The position numbers and the translations under genes are program-made. Under the pieces are notes generated by a model. That model was not told the origin of the DNA. It saw nothing but the letters and a program-made list of their open reading frames with translations, and ran no database searches. This document shows, piece after piece, positions 33,750 to 44,798 of a stretch of DNA of 64,000 bases. Each line of letters starts with the position of its first letter. Position 1 is the stretch's first letter. This DNA is from Tricholomella constricta (taxonomy: Eukaryota > Basidiomycota > Agaricomycetes > Agaricales > Lyophyllaceae), in contig JAACJP010000014.1 in assembly GCA_013368375.1 (NCBI GenBank), positions 806,001-870,000 of the forward strand, written 5' to 3'.

Positions 33750-36700
33750 GACGCCATGAATGGAGAAAGAACGGGAGAGGTTTCGAGCGAGCGCAACGAT
33801 ATGTTTTTTAAATGTCTCTGCCAAAATCTTTATTGCGGTCAACCCACATCATGACATTACGTCAGCCCCACCACCGCCCACCACACCCCTTGCCAAGTCA
33901 AGTCGTGCCCCCCCGCGCCAAGGTTCCCGTTGCCCTCCGAGCCTGCCATGATCCATTCATCATCGTCCCTCGACAGTCGTCATTTCTCGGGAGCTGCATC
34001 AATTTCCCCGACATCGTCCGCAACGCCGGATCTCTCCTTCCCCCCTCGCCCCCTCTTGTCTCGTTGGCTCATGGCTCAAATGCGCGCTGTGGGGGGCATG
34101 GGCCTTTTCGGGTCCGCCAAGATCACCCATCTGCCAATGGCGACGTCAATTCCCCCGAACCACTAACATTCATCTTTGCCATGCGCCGTCGACTCACCCG
34201 ACCAGCTGCTCTCGTGTGTTCTCGTGGCGATCTCCCTTGGTCGGTCGAGGCTCTAGACCTCTGAGATCTGAACTCTAAGCTGCATCATTCTATTCGACCC
34301 TGCTCACTCTAGCCGCCGGCCCCACTTGTTCCCCGCGTTGCATTGTTCCCCTCCCTCCGCAGTGCCACCACTCTACATACTTACTTATGAATCATCGATA
34401 TCTGGAATCTAGATTAATTGACCACACGCTTCTGTGTCTTCCGCTATGCCCCGAGGCTCGAATCGTCATTCATCGTGTCGCGCCGCGCGTCGCTGTGTCG
34501 TTATTGTTCTTTTTGTTGCTCTCCCATGCTTGCATCTACGTGTCCGTGCGTGTGCGCGTGCGTGTCCGAGGGCGAGTTCTGAGACTCGAGCACTAGGGAA
34601 AAAATGGGGATTCGAGTCTTGGGATCACATGCTTGCTTATCTGCCACTCGACTCCTCGACTCCCTTGTCGTCTAATACTATGTACACTGGTCTCCGCCTT
34701 GCAGTCGTCCATCCGTCCGCTTGTCTAGTATGACCATCGGGGTCAGCATGCTCGAGCTTAAAGTTACATACTATTTCTGACAGCTTACTCCTTAACCTCG
34801 AGCACAGCATAGCACGAGTCGGCGGGTACGGAATACGCGACGTCGCGGAGGTGGATGGAGTAACGACGAAACGGGGCGTTCAACCTAACTCGCCGAGGGC
34901 TGCGGGCTCCGCTTTTCGACTTCCATCCTTCGAACGAGGTGCCTGAATACAACGAATGTTTCTATCTTCTTCATTCCAGGTGCTTATGCTCTCCATAAGA
35001 CCCACCTCCGCGTCTCCCTCTCCGCGTCTCCTTCCCGATCGCCTCCACGGACCGCATCCATGTCCATGTCCATGTACTGTGTGCACTATGGAGCATGGGG
35101 ACGTACGGAGGACGCTGGTATTTGTGTGCGTGCGCTTTCCCCCGTCGCATCTGCCTGGATGCACCGCCGCGCTGTGTGTGTCTCTACCCGTCTACCTTTA
35201 TCGTATGTTCCCCTGGGCGCTAACGCGCCACACTGTCCTCTCACGTGCTAAGTTCTAACGGACCCCCTCCCGCCCACGCCGCGGACGTTTGGCCGGCGCT
35301 GCGGTGCATGCATGAACGTGAAGAGAATCCGCGCAGGTATGCCAATGCCCACTTCCGACTTCGACTCCGACGCCGAATTGCGACTTGGCCCATTCCTATC
35401 CTTGTTCTATTTCTGATTTTGCCTGTGTTCATGAGATATGGGAAGACCGACCTGTCCGACTTTGACTTCGCACCGCCCTGGCGCATGTGAATATCCCATG
35501 CGAGACGGAGGGGGAGGGTTGGCATTGGAAATTTCGCTCTCCATCCGTGGCGCGCATACGACCCCACCCCGCGCTGGATCATATTATGTTCTCGGTGCCG
35601 CGTGTCGCGTAAGCATTCGAGCATTCGACCCTGGCCCGCACGCTCTGGACGAAAAGGCTCCCCACTTGCCGACCGAGAGCGGGGCGATGTGTCGGCGATT
35701 TCATTTTGTTGTTCTTTTCTGCTGTGTGAAAGTAGGCAGTGTTGGGGAGTCTCGCTCGGTCCAGTGCTTGATTTTGAATGTGTGCTGGTGCATATGGAGA
35801 GGGGGTATGTCTTGGTGTGCGTGCGTACACGGAACGACGTCTGACAATCGCTGTCCCACTGCGCGGCCTCCATCGCGAACACCTCCAACACCGATTTGAA
35901 TCTAAACGTGCTCTCAGCCGGCCCATCGCCCAGATACCTCAGGTACCGTGGGCCATTCGACTATATCCAGGGTCATTGGCGACTTTGAGGAGGAGTTCGA
36001 TGTCCAACACAGACCTCACGCTCAAGGCCTCTCCTTGCCCTATCCCACTGGAAGCTGTCTTGGGCGCTCTCTCCTCGTGCACGCGACCAGGCCTTTTCTC
36101 CTCGTATCATTGACGATTCTGAGGGTGGTGGTCCTTGGGCCGCGTCAAGTGTAGTGCCTGTGGCATGATCACGCTCCCATACGATGTTACGATGAAATCA
36201 ATTCCTGGAATCCGGACGGCGCTTCCTTGCGCATTATAATCTGGGTTTGAGAGAGGAGATTTCGGATTGCCCTGGAAGCATACATGCCTTCATGATGATG
36301 CGGTGCTTGCGGTCACTGATTGCGCGGGTTCTTCGGTTGGGTTTGAACATGAACAATTGAGGAGAGCTCTTGTTCTCATCTTCCTTCGTATCCGAGTCGG
36401 GAAAAATCGGTTGCTCCGTCGATGTTTGCTTAGCGAATCATTTAATACTGGACTATCCCGCAGATGTGGCTCTTGTGTCTGTGACTTTGGAGGACCCTTT
36501 GTGTCTCTGGAATAACCGGAGCATCATATGACCTTTTGTCTGAAGTCCTGTCGTCTCGTTCATCGTCTTCTAGACGGTGACATTCTAGGAAAAGCCTTGA
36601 ATGTCGACATCCCGTTTGTGATCCAACACACGATACTCCCATTGACATAGACAGCATGTTACTTTCGTCTTGGAATTCGGACTCTCGATTATGCGACTCC

Positions 36701-37198
36701 GTTTTGATTCGTCCAAAAGCGCTGGGACACAGGATCCTTATGCTTCTTCTTCCATAATACCCTTCTCTATATCGGAATTTTTACCCATGTGGCTTTCACG
36801 CCCATCAAGCTGCTTGTCATTCTGCGTGCTTTTGCTCGTCACATCGAATATCCGACGACGCTAACACAGCCGGTATTGCTTGCTGCCGAATTAGATAGCC
36901 TATCGTGTGCTCATTGCTCACCATTTGACACCTTTTCATGACGTACTTACCTAATTGGACGCACAAGCCTTTCCATCTTTGTTTGAAGCCAAGCGAATCC
37001 TTGACGGCGACCTTTGGGACGTAGTTTGCCTGTTCTTTTTACTATGTAAAGATGAGGTGTGGTACGTTATCCGCTGACATGAATTTAGGAATGTCGCGGG
37101 CAGCCTGGAGTATTTAAGAGGGTAACAGAAGGCAGGTCAAATCATCTCTCCAAACATCGATCGAAAGCTCATCAGCCATACTTTCCCTCAGAGCCACC
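33750..37198. other. long intergenic, divergent promoter region
   Basis: About 3.4 kb between the ERT1-type gene (minus) and the gene at 37199 (plus). Open frames up to about 216 codons (minus strand 35241-35891) show no domain, are rich in Arg/Ser/Thr and look incidental. Likely holds long upstream regulatory sequence of the transcription factor; no specific site could be assigned. Confidence 0.45.
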
Positions 37199-38119
37199 AT
37201 GAGCGACCTCACCATCGAAGTCAAAGCCCAGTTCCACTGGAACCTCGTCTTCGACTATGACAACACTGGAAACACTGGTTGATTCAATATTCTTTGTGTA
37301 GCCACGTTTTCTGTTGCTAACCGCTCGTTCATACACAGGAAGTATCGTACAAGAGTACAAAATCAAGATGTCCGGCAGTTATACCTCGAAGACGTACATG
37401 GAAACTGTCTCGTCCAACACTCGCAAGTTCGCAGAATCCAACGAAATAGAGCTCGCAACTGGCGCTTCATATGGCCCAGTCAGCGCCAATCTTAAGAATA
37501 CAAGCCACACGAGCAAGGAAGTGACTGACATGCTTCAAAATACGACGTCGCATCAGACCGAAGAAACTGAACAGTGGTCTCAGGAAGAGAAGCGGAGCTG
37601 TAAGCTTTTCTTGCCTTGTTCTTCCCCTTAATCAATAATCGACGGTCGCACAGATACTGTCGGCCCACACAGCAGAGTCTGCCTCTATCAGCGGTCCTTT
37701 GAGGCTGCTGGAATGTACGTCAAGGAAGATGTCTTCCGCACGACACCGGCTCCTTTGCCAAAGGAAGAACTGAACGAGGAAGACACGGTCATCACTGATG
37801 TTCGTCCCAAGTCTTTCCTGACTGCCCTCAAGGTGCATTCCATCCTTTCATGGCCCATCTGATGTAATCTAACACTAACCATTGTATTTCAGGTTGTCTA
37901 TACCAGCTCGGAAATTGATGCACCCGGAGATCGCATCACGGACGTCAACGGCGGAAGCAGTGACATAAACAAAGGGTTCGATGGAAAGTTCGTCGTTTGG
38001 TTTCCCCGCAAGTCCGTTTCATGTCTGATGGACTCTGTCTGCATAGGTATGTGTGGCTCGTGCCGCAGAAGACGACGAACACCGCAAAGGCGCTGACGCG
38101 CTTCGACGTCGTCATTTAA
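37199..38119 (+). CDS. fungal protein resembling aerolysin/ETX-type beta-pore formers with MABP-like strands
   Basis: The ATG at 37199 (context CCACCATGA) starts exon 1 (MSDLTIEVKAQFHWNLVFD; ends 37277), joined to 37339 onward. The central part is Ser/Thr-rich with alternating polar residues (SGSYTSKTYMETVSS, GPVSANLKNTSHTSKEV, NTTSHQTEETEQW), as in the amphipathic strand region of aerolysin-like proteins of mushrooms. A later part has DINKGFDGK and YVWLVPQK, resembling the D-I-N-x-G-x-x-G-x-Y strand seen in MABP-type folds. The stop TAA at 38117-38119 interrupts a frame that continues open to 38355 and holds a second such strand (DINAGRDGDYLYVVW). Family assignment is by pattern only; no secretion signal is visible. 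A role against grazers or competitors would be inference. Confidence 0.5.
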
Positions 38120-38355
38120 GATGATGAAGATAAACGTTACGACGATCTCGCGAAGGATGCGGGCGGACAATTCCGCTACCTGATTCCTGTTAAAGAGACA
38201 GGCGACGACGTGCTCCTCACGGAGGCAAAGCTCTTGCGCTCTAGCAACAGTGTCGACAGTCATGAGTTCGCTGGGAAGACGAGAGATATCAATGCGGGAA
38301 GGGATGGGGATTATCTCTACGTCGTTTGGAACACAGAAAGGGCCTATCCGGTCTG
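38120..38355 (+). pseudogene. in-frame continuation beyond the stop of the 37199 gene
   Basis: Immediately after TAA at 38117-38119 the same frame stays open for 78 codons to a TGA at 38353-38355. The translation begins DDEDKRYDDLAKDAG and ends with an Asn-Gly-Asp-Tyr strand motif like that before the stop. This is what a single nonsense change in a longer gene would leave. Stop readthrough or a separate exon are the alternatives. Confidence 0.55.
38166..38355 (+). repeat. direct repeat, copy 1 (tail of the 37199 gene)
   Basis: About 190 bases nearly identical (roughly 8 differences) to 38659-38848. Landmarks: GACAATTCCGCTACCTGATT at the start and GGAAGGGATGGGGATTATCT near the end. Weaker similarity continues past both copies, so the original duplication was nearer 490 bp. 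Confidence 0.9.
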
Positions 38356-38658
38356 ATCGGTACCATTTGTGTTTCGTTTTTGCTTCCTTATATGGTTCGT
38401 TCATGGATATCATGTCCTTATACAAGATTTTCTTCTTTGTCATTTTGACTGTGCTCAACGTCTGAGTAATGCGCGTTTCCAGCTTTTGAGTCTGACCCCT
38501 CGGTTGAGGCTTAGAGGCGGCACCATCAGCGAGGCAAGCCCACCGAATACCTCGCCAACGTGCGTTGTCCGTTCCGTCTGGCAAGATATACGATCTAGCC
38601 TTTTAGAGGGCCTGCCGCACGTCCTACCCTCCCTCTCTCCCTGACACCGCCACGGAGA

Positions 38659-38848
38659 GACAATTCCGCTACCTGATTCCTGTTAAAGAGACAGGCAACG
38701 ACGTGCTCATCACGGAGGCAAAGCTCTTGCGCTCTAGCAACAGTGTCGACAGTCATGAGTTCGCTGGGAAGACGAGCGATATCAATGCGGGAAGGGATGG
38801 GGATTATCTCTATGTCGTTTGGAACTCAGAAAGGGCCTACCCAGTCTA
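38659..38848 (+). repeat. direct repeat, copy 2
   Basis: Second copy, offset 493 bases from copy 1. The translated frame stays open with mainly conservative changes and ends in TAA, but no upstream gene body precedes it, so it is an orphan duplicated tail. Confidence 0.9.
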
Positions 38849-39937
38849 ATCTGAATCCATTCGCTTTCCTTTTTTGCGCTCTTGTATGTTTGTAGTCCTT
38901 GCCTGTTTCTTGTACAAGCCGTTTTCGTCGTTATTCCTCGGGAAAACACCGACGTGCGCTGTCCGACCCGATCCGCCTGACGCGCCTCCCTCCGCACCAT
39001 ATACATCGAAGCCCAGAGGTCCCGGCTCTCAACGCGCAGCGTCCGCGTCAGCCCCGACATCTGCGACACCCAGCACATCACAGCACATCTCGGCGTTTAC
39101 TGCCTCCACGCCCGCACATAAAACTCTCGTGCAATTCGTGGCCCAAGGCCCCCCCTGCGTGCACGCGCGGGACCTCGGCATCACGCACCACCGATCCTGT
39201 CTCCCCTCGGGCGCAAATATTGCGCGTAGCTCGGCTCGCCGGCCTCCTCGCCGAGCGGGCGATTGCACGTTAAGAATTGGGTGCCGTCCTGCGTCGAAAA
39301 CTGCACTGGCGCAAGGCCTGCAGCGCGGTATGATTTGGGAGAAACGTCGATGGGAATGTAAGGCGTTGATTCATTCCGGGCGCGCATGGGCATGGCTAGT
39401 GTGCACCGTGACGCGAGCGTTGCGCCACCGCGAAGGCGCGGAAATGATCGTGCCCCTTCAGTACCAGTAGCGGAGTTCCCAAGCATCACGTCCGTCCCGT
39501 CCCAGCCCTACGTCCTGCCGCCGCGCTGTAGAGCCTAACTCTTGCCTTTTTTTTTCTTATGGCTCCTATTTTTCGAAGTGGGTGAGTGTAATGTTACGTG
39601 GTATCACGGCCCGCTTTTGAGATTTCGCCTCTGACAATTATTTATATTTAGATCCATGTCCAAAACGGGAGACGAGACTTCCTATTGCGGACATGCCAAC
39701 CACTGGTCAAAACGAAAATCTGACGCGCGGCCCCTATATAAAGCGCCCGAGTTTCACTTCATACATCCACAATTCCTCTTCCCTTTTCGCCATCTTTTAT
39801 TTACCTCGCGTCTCCAGACAAGTTCAAATCTTTGATTGCCGTGTTACCCCTCTGTGCGTTCCTATCTTATCTTAATTCCCACGATATCTCATGGTTGATC
39901 TTCCGGATTGTGTCGTATCCGATGTGTGTTGTTCGCG
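38849..39937. other. intergenic, includes one arm of an inverted repeat
   Basis: No gene recognised. The segment 38935-39085 is similar, in opposite orientation, to 42865-43010. The rest is GC-rich with incidental open frames; a T-run lies near 39546. The F-box gene promoter is presumably at 39600-39937. Confidence 0.5.
38935..39085 (-). repeat. dispersed inverted repeat, left arm
   Basis: Read on the minus strand it contains GCAGATGTCGGGGCTGACGC, GCGTTGAGAGC and a TTCGATGT block in the same order as the plus strand at 42865-43010. The best 75 bases match at about 80 percent by eye. Confidence 0.6.
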
Positions 39938-42045
39938 ATGCTGCTGCAACTACCACCCGAAATCGTCGTGCGAATACTGTACTACCTCGACATCGTAGAC
40001 CTCGTCTCCGTCAGCTGCACTCACTCGACCGTCTACAAGTACACCCAGTCATTCCAGATTCTCCAATACCGCTTTGCGACTCAGGCCGCCGCCGTCGACG
40101 ACAATCCACACTGCAAACTCATCATCTCTGAGCGTCTGGCCCTCCTCAAAAGTCGCGAGGAGGGCTGGGCCCGGTTCAACATCGATTTTCGCAAGTCTAT
40201 ATCCGTGCTGCACCATCCGTCGGGCATTTACGATATGACTGGTGGCATCTACCTGCTCGGCGACGAGAGCCGCCGCACGCTACATTACTGCACCTTGCCG
40301 TCGAAGCCGAGTGACTCCGTAGCGTGGTCGCAGATCCACGTCGAGCACACCCTCGTCGATATGGGCCTCAGCATCTACGAGCACGACCTCATCGCCATCG
40401 TCACAACGTGCGCCCCTCCCTCTCCTCGTATTCCCCGTCCTAACCCATCCTAGCAAACCACACCCGACAGACACCAGCGTGCACATTATCGAGCTCAATT
40501 TGCTCCAGTTTTCTACGGGCCAGCCTCATCCGCGTGCACGCAATCCTGTATTCTTCGTCGCCGAAACCGGCTGGCCCCGCCCCGCCATCGGCATCGAGAT
40601 TGTCGGAGACAACATCGCGCTCATCACCACCCATTTCCTCAACCCCTTTCAGCCTCGTGACCGCTTCTACATCTTCGACTGGCCCACGGCCACCCTCAAA
40701 ATGGTGCGTCTCACGCCCCCCTCTCACCGGACCCACTGATTCACCCCCACAGGAAATTCATGCCCCAAATCACACCTACTCTGGCCTCGTTTTTCTCTCT
40801 CCGACTCTCCTCCTCCTCCCCAACACCCGCACTGCCGCTCTTGACATTTGGGCCATACCGGATGCCCCTGCCCCTGCCCCCACCTCCACTACCCCTCCCC
40901 CGCGCCCTCTCCTCTCCCTCCTCCTCCCCGCCCTCGCACACAACCACATGCTTGTCACCCTCTCCTGCCGCGGCGAGCCCAGCCCCAGCCCCGGCGCCGG
41001 CACCCGCTTCTCCCCGCAGCCCGTACACACCCGCCCCGCCGATGCCCTCCTCATTTTCAACGTACGCGTGCAGCACCTCGTGTTCGGCTTCGGGCTCGGT
41101 GGGGCCGGCGGCGGTGGCACCTTCTCAATGTTTGCCAGGCGGGGCGCCGTGTTGGGGCTGTGTGAGCAGCTGTTGGAACGGAATGCGGTGGGGGAGGGGG
41201 CATCGCCGCCTCTGTCTGTGGCGGTGTCTCCGGAGACGGGGACTGCGCCTGTGCCTGACGTGGACATGGATACGGACATGGGTATGGGCGAAGAAGAAGT
41301 AGAGGAAGAGGAAGAGGAAGAGGAGGATTCCGACGAGGAGATGTACGAGGACGCTGCCGCCGACTTTGACTTTCCGCTCACTACGGGCCTCGCCATCGTC
41401 GGTCCTTCACCTTCCCCTCCTCCTGCGCCGTCCGCCGCCCTCGACCACGAACACGAACGCAAGCCCCTCCAGGTGCCCTGGCACGCCTGGGGCCCGCCCC
41501 TGACGCGTTGGATGGACGCGGCGGACACGCCCACGCGCTGGATCACGACAAGCGCGGGGACGCGGTGTGTGCTCAGTTCTGAGCTTGGCGACGCGGGGGA
41601 GGAGAACGAGAACGAGCGCGTGCGCGTGCTGGATTTCAACCCGTTTGTGGTGAGGCGCTGCGCTGCGGCTAAGGCTGCCGAGGCCGAGTACGGGGAAGGC
41701 GCACAGGTGGTGATGGGTACGAGCGTCCTGGACCACGGCGCGTTCGAGGCGCCGATCGTGAGCGCGCTGCCGTACGTGTGTTTTGCGCCGCGCAGGGACC
41801 TTGCGCTTGGTTTTGACTTTGATGGGGTGTTGATGGATGAGGAGCGGCTTCTGGGGCTGCGGGTGAGTGTTCCTTCTCCTTATCGTGTCCTGTGCCCCCT
41901 CGTTTCTCGTTCTTCATACACCTAACTGACCACACATTGCGCGGTGCTGCAGACGGACCCTCAGACGGACAGGATCGTCGAGATCGAGGTCATGCATATC
42001 GGATGGCCCAAGATCGAGACCGAAACCGGGGCCGGGGAGTCGTGA
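39938..42045 (+). CDS. F-box protein
   Basis: The ATG at 39938 starts directly with the F-box (MLLQLPPEIVVRILYYLDIV, then DLVSVSCTHSTVYKY), so later residues of the open frame upstream were not used. Introns near 40410-40470, 40703-40752 and 41863-41951 separate the exons. The body carries beta-rich segments (VHIIELNLLQFSTGQ, VGDNIALITTHFLNPF, FYIFDW) and a long Pro/Ala/Gly-rich exon with an acidic run (EEEVEEEEEEEEDSDEE, from 41291). It ends EVMHIGWPKIETETGAGES at 42043-42045. F-box proteins usually link Skp1-cullin ligases to substrates through their C-terminal part; here that part looks like a propeller-type fold typical of mushroom F-box families, which is inference. The substrate is unknown. 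Confidence 0.82.
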
Positions 42046-43209
42046 ACGAGCCGCGTCATGCATAGCTGCCAATGTGCAGCTGTCGATCGCAACACGGTCA
42101 ACTCAAAAAGAAAAAGACAAGGCAAGTCTTTTTCCCGTGCTGTCGTTCCTTTATTCTGTTCTTTTGCTTCTTCGTCATCATCTTCTTCTTCTCCGCAATG
42201 TATAAAACCAGCGTGAAATGAATTGGTTGGATTTGGAGGACCTTTCTCCTCCGTCTGCGTGTGCGTCCTGTGTCGTGTGATGTCGCGGGGCTGTGGTGTG
42301 GCTGGGCTGTTGACTGACAGGTCGACGCTCGCGGATCGTGAATACTGCCAGGAGAGAAAATCACAGAGGACCGGGACGTTGGGAGGCTCGGTACGTGCGC
42401 GTCGAAAGGGCTTTTTCCTTGCACGTTGGCGGCATGGCTCGGAGTCCATGCGTCCCTCCGTTCAACTGTACGGGTCGGGTGGTCTCCGCTCCCGCATGGC
42501 TGCTGACATATAGGCATATGGCATGTGACCTGCAACACTTGTCTCCGCGACCTTTAAGAGCATTGGAATCGATGCTGGTGCAACGGTGAAACGGCTCTGC
42601 CTGGCGTTGGCTCGTGAGCCATGAGTGCATGAGCCGTGCGCGTGAGTCGCGAGTCGTGGCCGAGGTGGTTTTCTCTTCCTTAGTGCCTGAGGTCTCCCGT
42701 ACTCGCCTGCGGCTGGATATAATCTTTCGTCGAGGAGATGCCCAAATCGAGCACCAGGGACAATCGGACGTTGGACGTTGCACGGAGCTGCTTGTTTTCA
42801 GCGCAAATCGGTGCAGCTGGAATCTATTCCATCGTCGAGGAGATTGCATGGCACTGAGATGCTCTAATTATATGCTGGGTGGTGCAGATGTCGGGGCTGA
42901 CGCGAACGCTGTGCGTTGAGAGCTGGAAATTTTGGGGTTCGATGTGCCGCTCCAAGCGGATCAGACGGCGTCTGTTGGCGTTTTCGCGGAAATGTGTGAA
43001 GAGATGAAGACTGTAAGCGCATGTTCTTCGTTCCTTCATGTGGTTGTGATACTTATTCGCCGTGCACTGATGTATGGCATTAGAACAGGAGATATTCAGA
43101 GGTGATCGGCAAAGACAGAATCACCTTAACGCGTGAGTGAATTTTTCTGTTTGTAACAAAGATAGAACCTGATACAGCGTTGCATCTTCTCCACGTCCAA
43201 CAACAACCT
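42046..43209. other. intergenic, includes the right arm of the inverted repeat
   Basis: 3' flank of the F-box gene. No gene recognised between 42046 and 42860. Confidence 0.5.
42865..43010 (+). repeat. dispersed inverted repeat, right arm
   Basis: Plus-strand partner of 38935-39085 (see there). The two arms enclose the F-box gene and are in opposite orientation. A short open reading (VQMSGLTRTL...) is shared by both arms, so the unit may descend from coding sequence. Confidence 0.6.
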
Positions 43210-43699
43210 GTCTCAGCTCACAATCTCGTCACACCCCAACCCGTCATGAACGCATCTGTATTCATTATTCTCAGGCAGATCCTGCACGACTGGGCTGACC
43301 CGTACTCCACCAAGGTCCTCATAGCACTCCGCGCAGCCGCAGTGCCCGACACCAAACCCATCATCGTGGACGTGGACAACAAAGTCGCGTTCACCTGCAA
43401 TGACCCCACCTTCGACAATGAGCTCGGTGTGGGGTATATAAGGGCGCCGGCGCCGCTGGTGCCGAACTGTGGTGTGATGCCATACGTCGTGGATCTTGGG
43501 GTACGTCGCTTCCTTGCTGGAGATATTTGTTTTCGTGTGTCCGATGCATGAGACGGCGGTAGACGATGTTTTGGCTCAAATCGATGGAGTGCACGATCTG
43601 GATACGCTGTTGAAGAGCACAGAGTGAAAGCTGGTTGGGACGAAGCGCCATGATACGCCCAGCAACTTCTATGAGCCTGTCATTGCGGTGATGAACTGA
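43210..43699 (+). pseudogene. O-methyltransferase C-terminal relic
   Basis: The translation around 43234-43500 contains TPQPVMNASVFIILRQILHD with WADPYSTKVLIALRAAAVPD, a hallmark of basidiomycete SAM-dependent O-methyltransferases (catalytic His in ILHDW), then APAPLVPNCGVM. After an intron-like gap, LLKSTE is followed by TGA where relatives have a Gly-Trp, and KLVGTK...SNFYEPVIAVMN then ends the frame at 43699. The N-terminal two thirds, including the SAM-binding glycine-rich loop, are absent. Truncated, with a nonsense change. Confidence 0.75.
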
Positions 43700-44798
43700 C
43701 AAGTGGTTTTTTACTGAATAGCTGTATTGAAGCTAGTATCAGTACTCACATGAAGAGCAATGTGAAAGATAAATCTTTATAACCTTGATACGGTGAAATG
43801 CACCGCCTGAATCGTTCACATCGACCGGTATCGAAGTTTCAAAAACGGCGACTTTGAGGCACGTAGCAGTACGATCAGTTCACGTAAATACTCGTGCTTG
43901 TTCCAATCGCTCACACGCATGACGTGCACATGCCTTGGTCCCAAGTGCTCGGTGTGAACATCAGAAGGAGATCATCATTCTGAGCACACCCGAATAACGA
44001 TGCGATTCCTGCGATCTGTGAAACGTGTTGTACCACTTTTTAGATTGTTCTGGGTGAATCTCAGGGAAGAATTCCTACACGCGGATGAGTAGGTCAAATA
44101 ATCGAGCTCTAGCTTGATACTTTGAATTTCTGGTAGCCTCTGGAAGAATTCTCGCAATCACACCAGCATTGCATCCAAACCGACCTCTAGAGCTTGACAT
44201 CCAGATCTAGAGCGGTCCCAATCTGACGTCGATGGCGATGAGGGTATGAACTAGTATGGTTCTGATATGAAGAAGTCCTTGGAAGGGTTTGAACTTAGTA
44301 TGGTAGAATGGAGTCAGAATTCCAAACCGTGCCGTGTAATATGATGTTGGCGGTGTGCGAAACAACGGTGGCTGTCTGTACCTGCAACCATCACCCGTGG
44401 GAAAGGTTTTTCTATCTGCGGTGTCAAGACTCAACTGCCGCCGCCTCGCCGAGCCTTGATACTGGTCCTTGAAGCATACGATCATGTGGTTCGAATTATT
44501 GTGATCCTGCTGTTTCATGCGTACGAGGACGAGGGCATTCTTCCAAATGCCGCCTTTTGAAAAAGAAGCATAGCGCACTGGTCGGCACTGCAACAGTACT
44601 GGTTTGCCCGGATCTCCTTGTCGCGATTTTGTCGCATGTTTCGTCATATTTCTTTGATCCTCGGTTCAGAGTTGTCGCAGATTACAGTTTGTCAAGAGCT
44701 GACACGCCACAGGTGCACTCGTATATCTTTGCGGAACGTAGATGCAGAAGCCTCCCACCATCTTAACCGTGCAGCAGCAGCAAGAGCGAAGTTAGACA
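43700..44798. other. intergenic, nothing recognised
   Basis: No domain or splice model on either strand. The last part is the promoter and leader of the DUF6534 gene. Confidence 0.5.

Noticed and set aside
35241..35891. 216-codon minus-strand open frame upstream of the ERT1-type gene
   Set aside because: No recognisable motif, composition typical of GC-rich non-coding sequence, no splice partners.
38120..38355. Separate small gene starting after the TAA
   Set aside because: No ATG in suitable position; the frame is continuous with the upstream gene, so nonsense change or readthrough explains it better.
40776..41639. 287-codon minus-strand open frame
   Set aside because: Antisense shadow of the GC-rich F-box exon; Ser-runs mirror the acidic codons of the real strand.
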